DNA of 64,000 nt from Neobacillus sp. FSL H8-0543 (GTDB lineage Bacteria; Bacillota; Bacilli; Bacillales; Cytobacillaceae), in NCBI RefSeq assembly GCF_038592905.1, contig NZ_CP151943.1:1-64000 (forward strand). Reading direction: 5' to 3'. Made by a program: the position numbers and the translations under genes. This document shows positions 44,535 through 53,324 of this stretch, piece by piece. Within the stretch, counting starts at the first letter, position 1. The number at the start of each line of letters is the position of its first letter. The notes beneath the pieces were generated by a model. It searched no databases. It worked only from the letters and a program-made list of their open reading frames with translations, and was not told the origin of the DNA.

Positions 44535-44768
44535 CTAACTCCTGTTCGATTTAGAAAACTTTTCGATTATGATCGCGCTAACAGGACAATTATCGGCAGA
44601 TTCCTGAATTTTCTCTATGTTGGTAACATTTTCATTAAAAACATAAGATAACCCATCCGAATCTAATGAAAATGTCTCTGGGTCAATAAGAATGCAAGTT
44701 TGCGAGCCAATACAAGCATTCTTATCTACACGGACTTTAATTTCATTTCTCATAAAAGTAACCACCAT
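44535..44768 (-). CDS. Ferredoxin, 3Fe-4S P450 type
   Basis: About 71-77 residues. Cysteine pattern C-x5-C...CP (ACIGSQTC and NCPVSAI) has three ligands, as in [3Fe-4S] ferredoxins (or [4Fe-4S] with a non-Cys ligand) that reduce bacterial P450s. It starts 22 bp after the P450 gene. The start could be the ATG of MRNEIKVRVDKNAC (44753), which has a better family fit. No ferredoxin reductase is in the operon, so a general housekeeping reductase must supply electrons. Confidence 0.9.
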   Translation of the reverse strand: MVVTFMRNEIKVRVDKNACIGSQTCILIDPETFSLDSDGLSYVFNENVTNIEKIQESADNCPVSAIIIEKFSKSNRS

Positions 44769-44790
44769 TTCTCTTTAGTAGTAATCATTA

Positions 44791-45999
44791 TTATTCAAAA
44801 ACTACTGGTAAACTTTTTAATGCACGGCTTATTAAGATTGGGTGCCATTCTTGATTATCACTTTCTAACCTTAATGTTGGAAAACGCTTGAAGAGTTGGT
44901 TTATTGATATGGTTGCTTCGAGTCTTGCTAGAGGCGCACCTAGACAGTAATGAATCCCCTTACCAAATCCTAAGTGTCTATTTGTTTCCCTGGTAATATC
45001 TAGTTTGTCAGGGTCTGGAAATATTTCGGGATCACGATTTGCTGCTAGCGTCACTAACATGACACGCTGACCCTTTTTAATTTGGTTACCTTTAATTTCA
45101 AAGTCTTCTTTCGCTACCCTCATTATTGATTTTCCTGGTCCATCAAATCGATTTAATTCCTCTACTGCAACATTGATTAATGATGGATCGCTCTTTAATC
45201 TTTCCAATTGATCAGGATTTTTTAAAAGAGAGAATACTGAATTCGTAATTAGATTGGTTGTTGTTTCATGACCGCCAAAAACAAGCAAAGTAAGCGTAGC
45301 GATAATTTCATCTTTATTTAAGACATCACCATTTTCTTTAGCTTCAACGAGCGAACTGATTAGATCATCTTTTGGGTGCTTGATCCGGTCTTCTACTTGA
45401 TCCGCTAAGTATTCAGCTAATTGACGCATTCCCTTTTGACCCCGTTCGTGCCTGTCTGAGTCCTTAACCGCTCCGAAAACTAGCATTAATAGATCGTCTG
45501 ACCATCGCTTTAATTGATCTCTATCTTTATCTGGCAATCCTAGCATTTTCGAAATTACTAAAATTGGTAACATAAAGGCATAATCTCGAATGACATCCAT
45601 TTTCTTCGATTCCTCTACTTTATCCAATAGATAATCAGTAATTTCGAACATGAATGGACGCATTTTTTCAACAGTTTTTGGTGTAAATGCCTTACTTACT
45701 AGCATCCTAAGCCTTGTATGATTTGGCGGGTCATTAAATACCATCCACTTTGATAGAATTTCATAAGTAGAGGCCATGTCCAGCTTCAGTTCATTTGAAG
45801 CACTTTTGGATGGCATAATTCTTTGAGAAGTTAAATTGGGATTCAATAATGCTGAATTTACATCTTCATATCGTGTAAGAATCCAGCCATTCCACTTTTC
45901 ATTAAAATAGATAGGTGTCTCTGAACGAAGTGTATTAAAATATGGAAAAGGGTCCTTTACAACTTCTGGGGCTAATAAATCCTCATGCATTACCATCAT
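44791..45999 (-). CDS. Cytochrome P450
   Basis: 402-residue soluble bacterial P450. I-helix LLVFGGHETTTN with the oxygen-activating acid-Thr pair, E-x-x-R in the K-helix (ELNR), and the haem loop LGFGKGIHYCLG with ligand Cys352. Resembles CYP107/CYP109-type monooxygenases that hydroxylate terpenoids, steroids or fatty acids. Second gene of the operon, next to its ferredoxin. RBS GGGAGGT. Confidence 0.93.
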   Translation of the reverse strand: MMVMHEDLLAPEVVKDPFPYFNTLRSETPIYFNEKWNGWILTRYEDVNSALLNPNLTSQRIMPSKSASNELKLDMASTYEILSKWMVFNDPPNHTRLRMLVSKAFTPKTVEKMRPFMFEITDYLLDKVEESKKMDVIRDYAFMLPILVISKMLGLPDKDRDQLKRWSDDLLMLVFGAVKDSDRHERGQKGMRQLAEYLADQVEDRIKHPKDDLISSLVEAKENGDVLNKDEIIATLTLLVFGGHETTTNLITNSVFSLLKNPDQLERLKSDPSLINVAVEELNRFDGPGKSIMRVAKEDFEIKGNQIKKGQRVMLVTLAANRDPEIFPDPDKLDITRETNRHLGFGKGIHYCLGAPLARLEATISINQLFKRFPTLRLESDNQEWHPILISRALKSLPVVFE

Positions 46000-46014
46000 T
46001 ATGTTACCTCCCTC

Positions 46015-47364
46015 TTAATACAATTTTTTACGATTATCTATCACTCGTTTTGCTTTAAAGACAGTTTCAGGCATTGAGCCTTGTTCAACTAGGTTTATAG
46101 CAACGCGAATTCCTATTTTATTTTTAAATAACTCAATTGCTTCTCCTTTTAGATAGTTAAGATTAGTAGTTTTATACTGGCTTTGATATTCAATATTGAC
46201 CGTCATTTCATCTAAAGCACCTTTTTTATCCACGACAATTTGATATTCAGCGCCACTCCACTTTAATGAGCGAACAGTATTTTCAATTGCACTTGGATAG
46301 ACATTTGTTCCTCTTATAACTAACATGTCATCTAATCTTCCAAGCACACCATGTGGTAAACGTGGATAAGTCCTGCCACACGAACAAGTTTCTTCTGTCA
46401 TAAAGCTTTCGTCTCCAGACCAAAAGCGGATCATTGGTTGTGATTTTCTCCATAGATGTGTATAAACCACGGCCCCTCGTTCACCGATTGGAATTGGAAT
46501 ATTCGAATCTTCTGTGCTTACAATTTCCGTAAACACTTCGTCCTGATAAAGATGTACTCCAGCTTCCGCATCGCAGGTTGTACTGGTCATGAAAGGATAC
46601 ATTTCTGAAGTAGACCCAGCATCGTGTAAACTAGCACTCCATCCTTTTGTTAATATTGCCCTTGTGTTTGGTAACGAAGCACCTGATTCTCCGCCTGCAA
46701 TTAATTTCTTTACAGAACTTTCAGATAACTCAACACCTCTTTCCCGAGCTTTGTTTAGAAGGTGCATACAATAGGAAACGGTTGCTGAAAATGCAGTCGG
46801 TTTAATTTTCTCAATCATATCTAAATGTCTATCAGATTCTATTGCACCCAACGGAAAGACGGTTGATCCGATTCGTTCAGCACCTTGCAAAACTCCCCAT
46901 CCTCCAAAAAAGATTGAAAAGGGAAATCCGATTTGTACAACGTCGTTAGGTCTTAAACCAGTAGACCATAGAGCCATTGCATGTACTTCAGCTGCTCTAT
47001 CCCAGTCTGCTTTACTAACCCGATAAAAAGTAGGAGTCCCAGATGTTCCGCTTGACCCTTGGATTCGGGCTATTTCTTCTGGTGCAAAATTACCCGCATA
47101 ACTTCCGAAAATAGGATTTTGCTTTTGGTCCTCCACTAGCATTTTTTTTGTTATCACTGGTACCTTTGTAGTAAAATCCTCTAAGGTTTTAACATCTGAA
47201 GGCTTAAAGTTATGATTATCATAATGTTTTCTATAAAAAGGCAAGTTATTATATACATAATCCAATTGTTCTCTTATTTTTTCCAAAATAACACTATTCC
47301 TTTTATCTGGATCTAAGGTCTCTCTTTCTTCATTCCAGTATTTTTTATAGCCTGTTTTAATCAT
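46015..47364 (-). CDS. Phenylacetate-CoA ligase family protein (PaaK-like)
   Basis: 449-residue class of AMP-forming CoA ligases. Motifs: [14 protein letters not shown] for ATP, [54 protein letters not shown]. The substrate may be an aromatic or alicyclic acid. First gene of the sigma-54 operon, starting 42 bp after the predicted transcription start, with an ideal AGGAGGG site. Confidence 0.9.
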   Translation of the reverse strand: [449 protein letters not shown]

Positions 47365-47417
47365 CTTAGCCCTCCTGTTTACTTTTTGAATGTTTTAAAC
47401 CTTCTATATATTTATAA

Positions 47418-47433
47418 TGCAAGAAGTGTGCCA
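47418..47433 (-). promoter_or_regulatory. Sigma-54 (-24/-12) promoter
   Basis: Minus strand TGGCAC-N5-TTGCA, a perfect match to the SigL consensus, with GG and GC 10 bp apart. It drives the PaaK-like gene and probably all eleven genes down to the terminator at 35860. Confidence 0.9.
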
Positions 47434-47557
47434 AACTAAATGAATAGATGAATTTTTATAAGTAAAAACTGGTCACCAACAAACTATGACTAGGTTTCTT
47501 GTTGAAATTTCCTCTTGAAATTTGTGTTAAAATTCTACCAACAAAATGTAAGCGTTT

Positions 47558-47607
47558 GCATTATTGCATCATAAGCGATGCAATAATGCATCAGTGATGT
47601 ATATCAC
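47558..47607. promoter_or_regulatory. Candidate enhancer (UAS) for the sigma-54 activator
   Basis: GCATTATTGCATC (47558-47570) and GATGCAATAATGC (47577-47589) form a perfect 13-bp inverted repeat with a 6-base gap, about 140 bp upstream of the -24 box. A GTGAT-N4-ATCAC palindrome follows at 47594-47607. The distance and dyad symmetry are typical of binding sites for Fis-type enhancer-binding proteins. Confidence 0.75.
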
Positions 47608-47644
47608 CATCATTCGAGAGTATCTAGCAAATTCAAATTTAAGT

Positions 47645-47676
47645 AATAAAAAAATCCCAAATAATATTGGGATTTA
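47645..47676 (-). terminator. Terminator of the sigma-54 activator gene
   Basis: AAATCCCAA (47652-47660) pairs with TTGGGATTT (47668-47676); seven T follow on the minus strand. Confidence 0.85.
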
Positions 47677-47723
47677 TTAGAAATATAAACTATTCAACAT
47701 CTTAACTTCTTAATCTGTTACCT

Positions 47724-49442
47724 TCACAGATTATATTTCTGTTTTTTTCTAACAAGGGTAGATTGGTCAATGCTTAATGCTTTGGCAGCACTCCTAATAC
47801 TATTATATTGACTGAGCACGTTATTAATAATAGACATTTCAAATTCCTCTATTTGTTGCTTTAATGGTAGTATTATTGTGTTTGTGTTCTTTGTAGCAGA
47901 ATTATCATTATTTTTATCTTGATCATTATTTACAGAAATATCAATTTCATTAGTGATATCTACTAAATCAATGGTCTGTTTATTAACCATTAATGCAATA
48001 CGTTCCACCATATTTTGTAGTTGTCTTATATTTCCAGGCCAATCGTAATTATGGAAATTTTCTAATGCTTTTTGTGAGAATGTTCGATTGACACCATATT
48101 TTCTTTTTATTTGTGCCGAAAAATGGTAAATAAGTGGAATAATATCTTCTCTTCTTTCGCGAAGTGGTGGGACATATATAGGTATGATATTCAATCGATA
48201 AAATAAGTCTTGTCTAAACTTCCCTTGTTCAACCATTTCTTCTAAATTACGATTTGTAGCTGCTACAACACGTACATCTATTTTTATTGGTTTTATTCCA
48301 CCTACTCGTGTGATTTCACTCTCCTGAAGGACACGTAATAATTTACCTTGTAGGCTTAAGGGCATATCCCCAACCTCGTCAAGGAAGATAATCCCTTTTG
48401 TAGCAATTTCAAATAGTCCTGGTTTTCCTTTATTATTTGCACCAGTAAAAGCTCCAGGTTCATACCCGAATAATTCTGATTCCAATAACTGTTCCGGAAT
48501 TGCTGCGCAATTGATCTGGATAAATGGGTTTGTTCTTCTGCTGCTCATCTGATAAATTAAGTTGACAATTCCCTCTTTTCCCACCCCAGATTCACCTAAT
48601 ATTAATACTGTTGAATCAATTTGGGAAATCCGATGTGCTCTTTCAATTACCATTTTCATTTTGGTATTATGAGCAATAATTGAATTCAGCGATTCTTGTT
48701 TAAGGGTAATCTTTTCTATTTCTTCTGAAATTTTTTCATTTTTCGCTTTCAATTCCTCAATCTCTTTTTCTAATCCATTTAATATAGTCAAATCCCTCAG
48801 GTTACTAACAACTTTTTTAATCTCACCGTTTTTATCTCTAATTGGAACCCCAGAAAGTAAGATTTTTTTTCCAGTAGATTTGTAGGTTTGGATAATGGAG
48901 GCAGGTTTATTTTCTTTAACAACTTTAACTGTCAACGATTGATCGATTATCTCATCGTCTATTAACTTTTGAACATTCACTCCAATACAATCTTTTGGTG
49001 ATAAACCTGTGAGTTGTTCAATAGCGGGATTCTGGTAAATAATCGTTCCATCTGGTTTAGAAACGATTATTCCATCAAAGGACGCGTTTAGAATTTGATC
49101 TCCCTCATAAAGAGAAAGGTCTAAACCTTTGTGTAAATTATACTCATCTGTCTTTGATTGTAGGAGAAAGATAAAAAATCCAGTTTCTTTAATTACCTCT
49201 ACCTCGCATTTCATTTCGGAATGACAAAACTGCTTCGCGCTGTAATCGGTATTAGCAACCAATGACTCAAGTTGGTGTATACTATACATTTGCATAGCTT
49301 TTTGATTTATTTTGATAATATTAAAATCCTCATCTGTAATAAGCACACCCAGTGAGCTGCAATTATTCAGAAAATCTATCATATTCATTGTAATTTTCTT
49401 CTCAGAAACTATCGTACTAGGATTACCTTTCAAATGAACCAA
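47724..49442 (-). CDS. Sigma-54-dependent activator with PAS sensors
   Basis: 572 residues: a first PAS-like region (residues 25-100), a second PAS domain (about 115-225: LNASFDGIIVSKPDGTIIYQNPAIEQLTGL), a coiled coil (EKEIEELKAKNEKISEEIEKI), then the AAA+ domain with Walker A GESGVGKEG, the sigma-54 contact loop GAFTGA, Walker B GIIFLDEVGDM, and a C-terminal Fis-type HTH (SIRSAAKALSIDQSTLVRKKQKY). It senses a small ligand, probably the pathway substrate, and activates the -24/-12 promoter just downstream. The TTG start at 49442 has GAGGTG six bases before it. Confidence 0.93.
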   Translation of the reverse strand: MVHLKGNPSTIVSEKKITMNMIDFLNNCSSLGVLITDEDFNIIKINQKAMQMYSIHQLESLVANTDYSAKQFCHSEMKCEVEVIKETGFFIFLLQSKTDEYNLHKGLDLSLYEGDQILNASFDGIIVSKPDGTIIYQNPAIEQLTGLSPKDCIGVNVQKLIDDEIIDQSLTVKVVKENKPASIIQTYKSTGKKILLSGVPIRDKNGEIKKVVSNLRDLTILNGLEKEIEELKAKNEKISEEIEKITLKQESLNSIIAHNTKMKMVIERAHRISQIDSTVLILGESGVGKEGIVNLIYQMSSRRTNPFIQINCAAIPEQLLESELFGYEPGAFTGANNKGKPGLFEIATKGIIFLDEVGDMPLSLQGKLLRVLQESEITRVGGIKPIKIDVRVVAATNRNLEEMVEQGKFRQDLFYRLNIIPIYVPPLRERREDIIPLIYHFSAQIKRKYGVNRTFSQKALENFHNYDWPGNIRQLQNMVERIALMVNKQTIDLVDITNEIDISVNNDQDKNNDNSATKNTNTIILPLKQQIEEFEMSIINNVLSQYNSIRSAAKALSIDQSTLVRKKQKYNL

Positions 49443-49663
49443 ATTCTCACCTCATGAGTATTATTTATAACCTCCACAAAAACACCATCGCAAAGATTAT
49501 TCTCCTCTTTCTACCTTAATTATTTGTTTGATAATAACTGAGTTCGTTCATAAATTTAATTTAATAAGCTATATTTGAACCATGGTTTGACTTATTAGTA
49601 TTTTCAGTTTATTTTAACATTTAAAGCTCCCTTTTTGCCACTGTCACTGTCAAAATTAAAGTA

Positions 49664-49697
49664 AAAAGCCCCAAACCTTATCCTTAAGGTCTGGAGC
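49664..49697 (-). terminator. Terminator of the TerD-like gene
   Basis: Minus strand GCTCCAGACCTT, loop, AAGGTTTGGGGC with two non-Watson-Crick pairs, then five T. The gap 49443-49660 upstream of the activator holds no gene. Confidence 0.8.
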
Positions 49698-49703
49698 ATA
49701 ATC

Positions 49704-50882
49704 TTATCTATCCTTAAATTCCACTGGTCCCACATTCATTTTAAAGGAGCCATCTTTATATAATAAAGGGGATCTTTCTGTGCCACTCTTTGAATACGAT
49801 TCTACATGGCTCACACTCATTTCACGAACATTCGTAAAATCAATTTTTGCAATGGCCACCCAGTAGGCATACTTATTATTTTCGAATAAAGGTGAGGTTA
49901 TCTTTTGACCCATTTGATTGTCAACAACGGCTCTTGCTTGCATTGATTTAAAACTGCCGATCCCATTGGAAACTGCGCTATAAGCAGCAAATAAAACGTA
50001 TTTCAGCTCGGAAGAATTATGGACGATGATTGTTTCTTTCCCTGCACCGATTGAATCGCCGTCTAATGTAATATACGGAGTCCGGTTGGCGCTTCCCCTA
50101 TCGCGGTAATACACTTTTCCTACTTCATCATTTTTTGTCACGTAAAAACAATATAAATCCAAATCCTTTTTACTATCCCATTCTAATGTGGCGATTACTT
50201 TATCCGTTTTTTTAATGGAAATAGCTTCTTTTTTCTTTAATGTAGCAATAATCGGTTTCACCACTTCAGGTTTTTCTTGTACGACTGGCACCTTTTCAAC
50301 TACTGGTACCTGTTTGATTGGTTGTACCGGCTCTGCTTTTGTTTCGACTTCTATACCAAAGTTATGACATAAAGCTGCTAAACCGCCGTTAAATCCGCTT
50401 CCGATCGCATTTAATTTCCATTCTCCATTGTGTAAGTATAATTCTCCAACAACAATGGCTGTTTCACTTTTTAATTCTTCACCAAAGATAAAACTGAACA
50501 TGGATTCTCCCGTTGTTTTATTCTTTACTTGTAAACTAGCTCGTGATACCTGACTAAAAGTATGTCCTCTTTGCTCCCCTTCATGAATGGTTAAGGTAAA
50601 GGCGATTTTTTGTACTTCCTTCGAAATCTTGTTTAATGCTATATGTATTTCATTTTGATTTCCGCTTGACGCTACATGGTTAACCGAACTATCTAGACTT
50701 ACAGGCTGTCCGTAGAAGATAAAACTCTCATCATTTTTACATCGACCATTTCCTTCTAATAAAAAGGCTGCGCCATCAATTTCCATTTCTTTGTTTCCTG
50801 CAGTCCACTCTAACACGGCAATAAGTTCCGTTACATTTTTCCCCTTTGTAATATCCACTTTTTGACCCTTTAAAATGTTCAA
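49704..50882 (-). CDS. TerD/TerA family stress protein
   Basis: About 392 residues, two tellurite-resistance TerD-fold modules joined by a Pro/Val/Lys linker (residues about 175-215). Module 1 begins NILKGQKVDITKG and has FIFYGQP-x-S-x-D-x-x-V, module 2 has ATLEWDSKKDLDLYCFYV and ITLDGDSIGAGKETIIV, with acidic Ca-binding-type residues. The N-C arrangement resembles TerA. The start is TTG 50882 or 50885 after AAGGGTGG; the upstream ATG (50921) overlaps a TATAAT (50921-50926), which must be the -10 box instead. No other ter genes are adjacent. Confidence 0.85.
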   Translation of the reverse strand: MNILKGQKVDITKGKNVTELIAVLEWTAGNKEMEIDGAAFLLEGNGRCKNDESFIFYGQPVSLDSSVNHVASSGNQNEIHIALNKISKEVQKIAFTLTIHEGEQRGHTFSQVSRASLQVKNKTTGESMFSFIFGEELKSETAIVVGELYLHNGEWKLNAIGSGFNGGLAALCHNFGIEVETKAEPVQPIKQVPVVEKVPVVQEKPEVVKPIIATLKKKEAISIKKTDKVIATLEWDSKKDLDLYCFYVTKNDEVGKVYYRDRGSANRTPYITLDGDSIGAGKETIIVHNSSELKYVLFAAYSAVSNGIGSFKSMQARAVVDNQMGQKITSPLFENNKYAYWVAIAKIDFTNVREMSVSHVESYSKSGTERSPLLYKDGSFKMNVGPVEFKDR

Positions 50883-51149
50883 CAAATTTCCACCCTTTTT
50901 TCTTAAATATTCTGTTTCCATTATAACAGTACCATATTTTTTCTTGAAAAAGATATAAAATCCCTTATTATGAGTGACTGTAAATTTAGGATTCCCTCCG
51001 AGTGAATATTTTATATTCTAGAATTCAAGAAAAGAAATCTGTCCAATTATGATTCAATTTGATAGGTTTTGTCGGATCTATTGTTTATTTATTGGGAATC
51101 AATTATTCTATTTTAATATTACTAAATTAAAGAAGTGAGGAGTAAATCT

Positions 51150-52127
51150 ATGCCTAAAAAAATTTCCTTATCTTTTATTGCTTTGCTGTTTGGTTTACTT
51201 ACGATTGTAGGGAGTGCAACTGCCCAAACGGTTACCTATCATCCGTCTCTTGCACATAAAAATGGTGCGATGGCCTATGAACATATGAAATACTTAGCTT
51301 ATGAAATTGGTCCGAGGGTAGCTGGTTCAGAAAATGAGAGATTGGCAGAGAATTATATTAAAGGTCAATTCGAACGGATTGAACTTGATACAACTGTACA
51401 AAATTTTAGCTATACAAGAAGAGGAACTACCATTACATCTTCAAACGTAGTTGCTTATAAGCCTGGCAAGTCAAGCAAACAAATTATCGTTGGTGCTCAT
51501 TATGACTCTGTTTCAGTTGGTCGCGGTGTCGATGATAATGCATCCGGGGTTGGCATTCTATTAGAAGTTGCTGAGGTTTTGAAAAAAATTAATACCCCTT
51601 ATGCTATTGTGTTTATAGCATTTGGTGCAGAAGAATCTGGTTTACGGGGATCAAACCACTATGCAAATAATATGAGTGAAGAAGAAATTGAAAACACGAT
51701 TGGTATGATTAATATGGATAGTCTAGCTGTTGGGGATAAGATGTTTGTATATGGTAGTGCTGGGGAGGATGGATTCATCCGTGACCAAGCATTAAAAATC
51801 GCCAAAAAGAAAAAGTTAAATGTAGAAACAAATCCAGGTCTAAATCCTGATTATCCTGCTGGAACCACGGGTGATTGGAGTGATCATGCACCATTTAAAG
51901 CTAAAGGCATTCCCTATGGATATTTAGAAGCGACAAACTGGGAAATTGGTGATCTGGATGGTTACACACAAACGGTCAAACATGGTGGAGTTTGGCACTC
52001 CAAAAACGATACTCTCGAATTTATCGAGAAGGAATTTCCAGGAAGAATAGAGGAACATCTATCGACATTCAGTACATTATTAACGGATTTATTAATGTTT
52101 ATGGATAAGACCAGCACTGCAAAATAA
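51150..52127 (+). CDS. M28 family zinc metallopeptidase, secreted
   Basis: 325 residues. Signal peptide (KKISLSFIALLFGLLTIVGSATAQ) then an aminopeptidase Y-like catalytic domain with the metal ligands H in VGAHYDS, D in GVDDNASG, E-E in GAEESGL, D in NMDSLA and H in DWSDHAPF. It is exported and cleaves N-terminal residues from peptides. ATG 51150 is seven bases after GTGAGGAG; GTG 51135 is part of that site. Single gene with its own terminator. Confidence 0.9.
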   Translation: MPKKISLSFIALLFGLLTIVGSATAQTVTYHPSLAHKNGAMAYEHMKYLAYEIGPRVAGSENERLAENYIKGQFERIELDTTVQNFSYTRRGTTITSSNVVAYKPGKSSKQIIVGAHYDSVSVGRGVDDNASGVGILLEVAEVLKKINTPYAIVFIAFGAEESGLRGSNHYANNMSEEEIENTIGMINMDSLAVGDKMFVYGSAGEDGFIRDQALKIAKKKKLNVETNPGLNPDYPAGTTGDWSDHAPFKAKGIPYGYLEATNWEIGDLDGYTQTVKHGGVWHSKNDTLEFIEKEFPGRIEEHLSTFSTLLTDLLMFMDKTSTAK

Positions 52128-52156
52128 GATTCCTGTGTTTAGGTTCAAATATATTT

Positions 52157-52200
52157 AAGTCGACTTTAAGGTTTTTTCAAAGTTAAAGTCGGCTTTTTTT
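52157..52200 (+). terminator. Terminator of the M28 peptidase gene
   Basis: AAGTCGACTTTAA (52157-52169) pairs with TTAAAGTCGGCTT (one G-U-type mismatch), followed by seven T. Confidence 0.85.
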
Positions 52201-52321
52201 ATTTGTTTTGTTATATTATGGAAGGATTTATTGCACATAGTAACAATGAAACTTATATGCTTTTTTTTCGTATATACATACAAGCATATTTTAGATGAAG
52301 ATAACGAAATGGAAGGTTTTG

Positions 52322-53140
52322 ATGAAAGTGGAATCTGCAGAATATTTGTTTGAGGAAAAGAAAAAGATTGAAGCATGGGAAAATGACCAGAAAGGATTAT
52401 GGTTCTGGGAAAAAATTGGTCGGTTGCCTTTCCTTATGCTAGACAAAATAACACCAAAATTCATTCAGGATAAAATTGGTTTAGCCATTGATGAATTAGG
52501 CAGTTACATTCAGACGGGCGGACAATACTTGGTCAAAGAAGATACTATCCTAAAAAAGTTTAATCCTAACCATTCCTTATGGTCTGAAGGTCACAATCGC
52601 AATGATTTCTTTAGCAACCTTCCGATTAGCAAAATGGATGAAATTGCAGACGAAATAGGAAATTCGAGAACAAAATTAGCTACGATTCAGGGGGCAACAA
52701 CGGGGATTGGCGGGATTTTTACCCTGGCGGTTGATATTCCTGTTCTTTTAGGCTTATCCCTTAAGGTTTTACAAGAAATATCTATATGCTATGGGTATGA
52801 TCCTAATGAAAAATCAGAAAGAATATTCATTGTAAAATGTCTACAATTTACTTCCTCCGATATTGTCGGGAAAAAGGCGATTTTAGAGGAGCTTTCTGCG
52901 TACAATCAAGGCAATCAGAACAATCAAATGATTTCACAATTACAAGGATGGCGTGAAGTGGTTACCACTTATCGGGATTCGTTCGGCTGGAAAAAACTTT
53001 TTCAAATGATTCCGATTGCTGGAATTATTTTTGGTGCGGTTATTAATCGCTCGTCCATCGGTGATATTGCCGAGGCAGGAAAAATGTTATACAGAAAAAG
53101 AAGAATAGTCGAGCGTATTCATCAACTAGAATCGATATAG
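52322..53140 (+). CDS. ecsC: EcsC family protein
   Basis: About 272 residues. The EcsC signature is the glycine-rich amphipathic segment ATIQGATTGIGGIFTLAVDIPVLLGLSLKVLQEISICYGYDP and a later GWKKLFQMIPIAGIIFGAVINRSSIGDIAEAGKMLYRKRRI, both likely membrane-associated. In B. subtilis ecsC lies behind the ecsAB ABC transporter; here it stands alone. Function unknown. ATG 52322, with GGAAGG upstream, is preferred to 52295. Confidence 0.88.
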   Translation: MKVESAEYLFEEKKKIEAWENDQKGLWFWEKIGRLPFLMLDKITPKFIQDKIGLAIDELGSYIQTGGQYLVKEDTILKKFNPNHSLWSEGHNRNDFFSNLPISKMDEIADEIGNSRTKLATIQGATTGIGGIFTLAVDIPVLLGLSLKVLQEISICYGYDPNEKSERIFIVKCLQFTSSDIVGKKAILEELSAYNQGNQNNQMISQLQGWREVVTTYRDSFGWKKLFQMIPIAGIIFGAVINRSSIGDIAEAGKMLYRKRRIVERIHQLESI

Positions 53141-53147
53141 AGTGCTA

Positions 53148-53217
53148 TGTAGAGTGCCAGGCATCATCCAAAGTGAGTAGGTACATACCTAACAGGTACG
53201 GTACCTACTCACTTTGG
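53148..53217. repeat. Long near-perfect palindrome, REP-like element
   Basis: 17-bp perfect arms, CCAAAGTGAGTAGGTAC (53168-53184) and its complement (53201-53217), enclose a second TACCT-aac-AGGTA stem, so almost the whole 50 bases fold. It is preceded by GTGCCAGGCA. There is no T tract, so it is not a terminator. It resembles the dispersed palindromic units of Bacillus genomes. Confidence 0.55.
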
Positions 53218-53324
53218 ATAATAATGTGGATAAACCGAATGTGGATTAAAGTAATAATACAAGGGAGACCCTCCCTCGGATGATTAACTTTACCGTTTAT
53301 CTTTTGTATGATAGTTTGGAAGGG

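Larger units (their letters stand above)
47365..47723. other. Regulatory gap between activator and operon
   Basis: No gene. It contains, in order on the minus strand, the activator's terminator, the inverted-repeat enhancer and the sigma-54 promoter, all listed separately. Confidence 0.7.

Noticed and set aside
43693..44538. 281-codon plus-strand ORF opposite the SDR gene
   Set aside because: It is the antisense shadow of a clear SDR with all catalytic motifs; its translation has no family features and no RBS.
36000..47433. Region as a prophage, biosynthetic gene cluster or defence island
   Set aside because: No integrase, capsid, nuclease, NRPS or PKS genes; importer, CoA ligases and sigma-54 control point to catabolism.
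53168..53217. Long palindrome as a terminator of ecsC
   Set aside because: No T tract follows on either strand and it is nested and much longer than a normal terminator stem.
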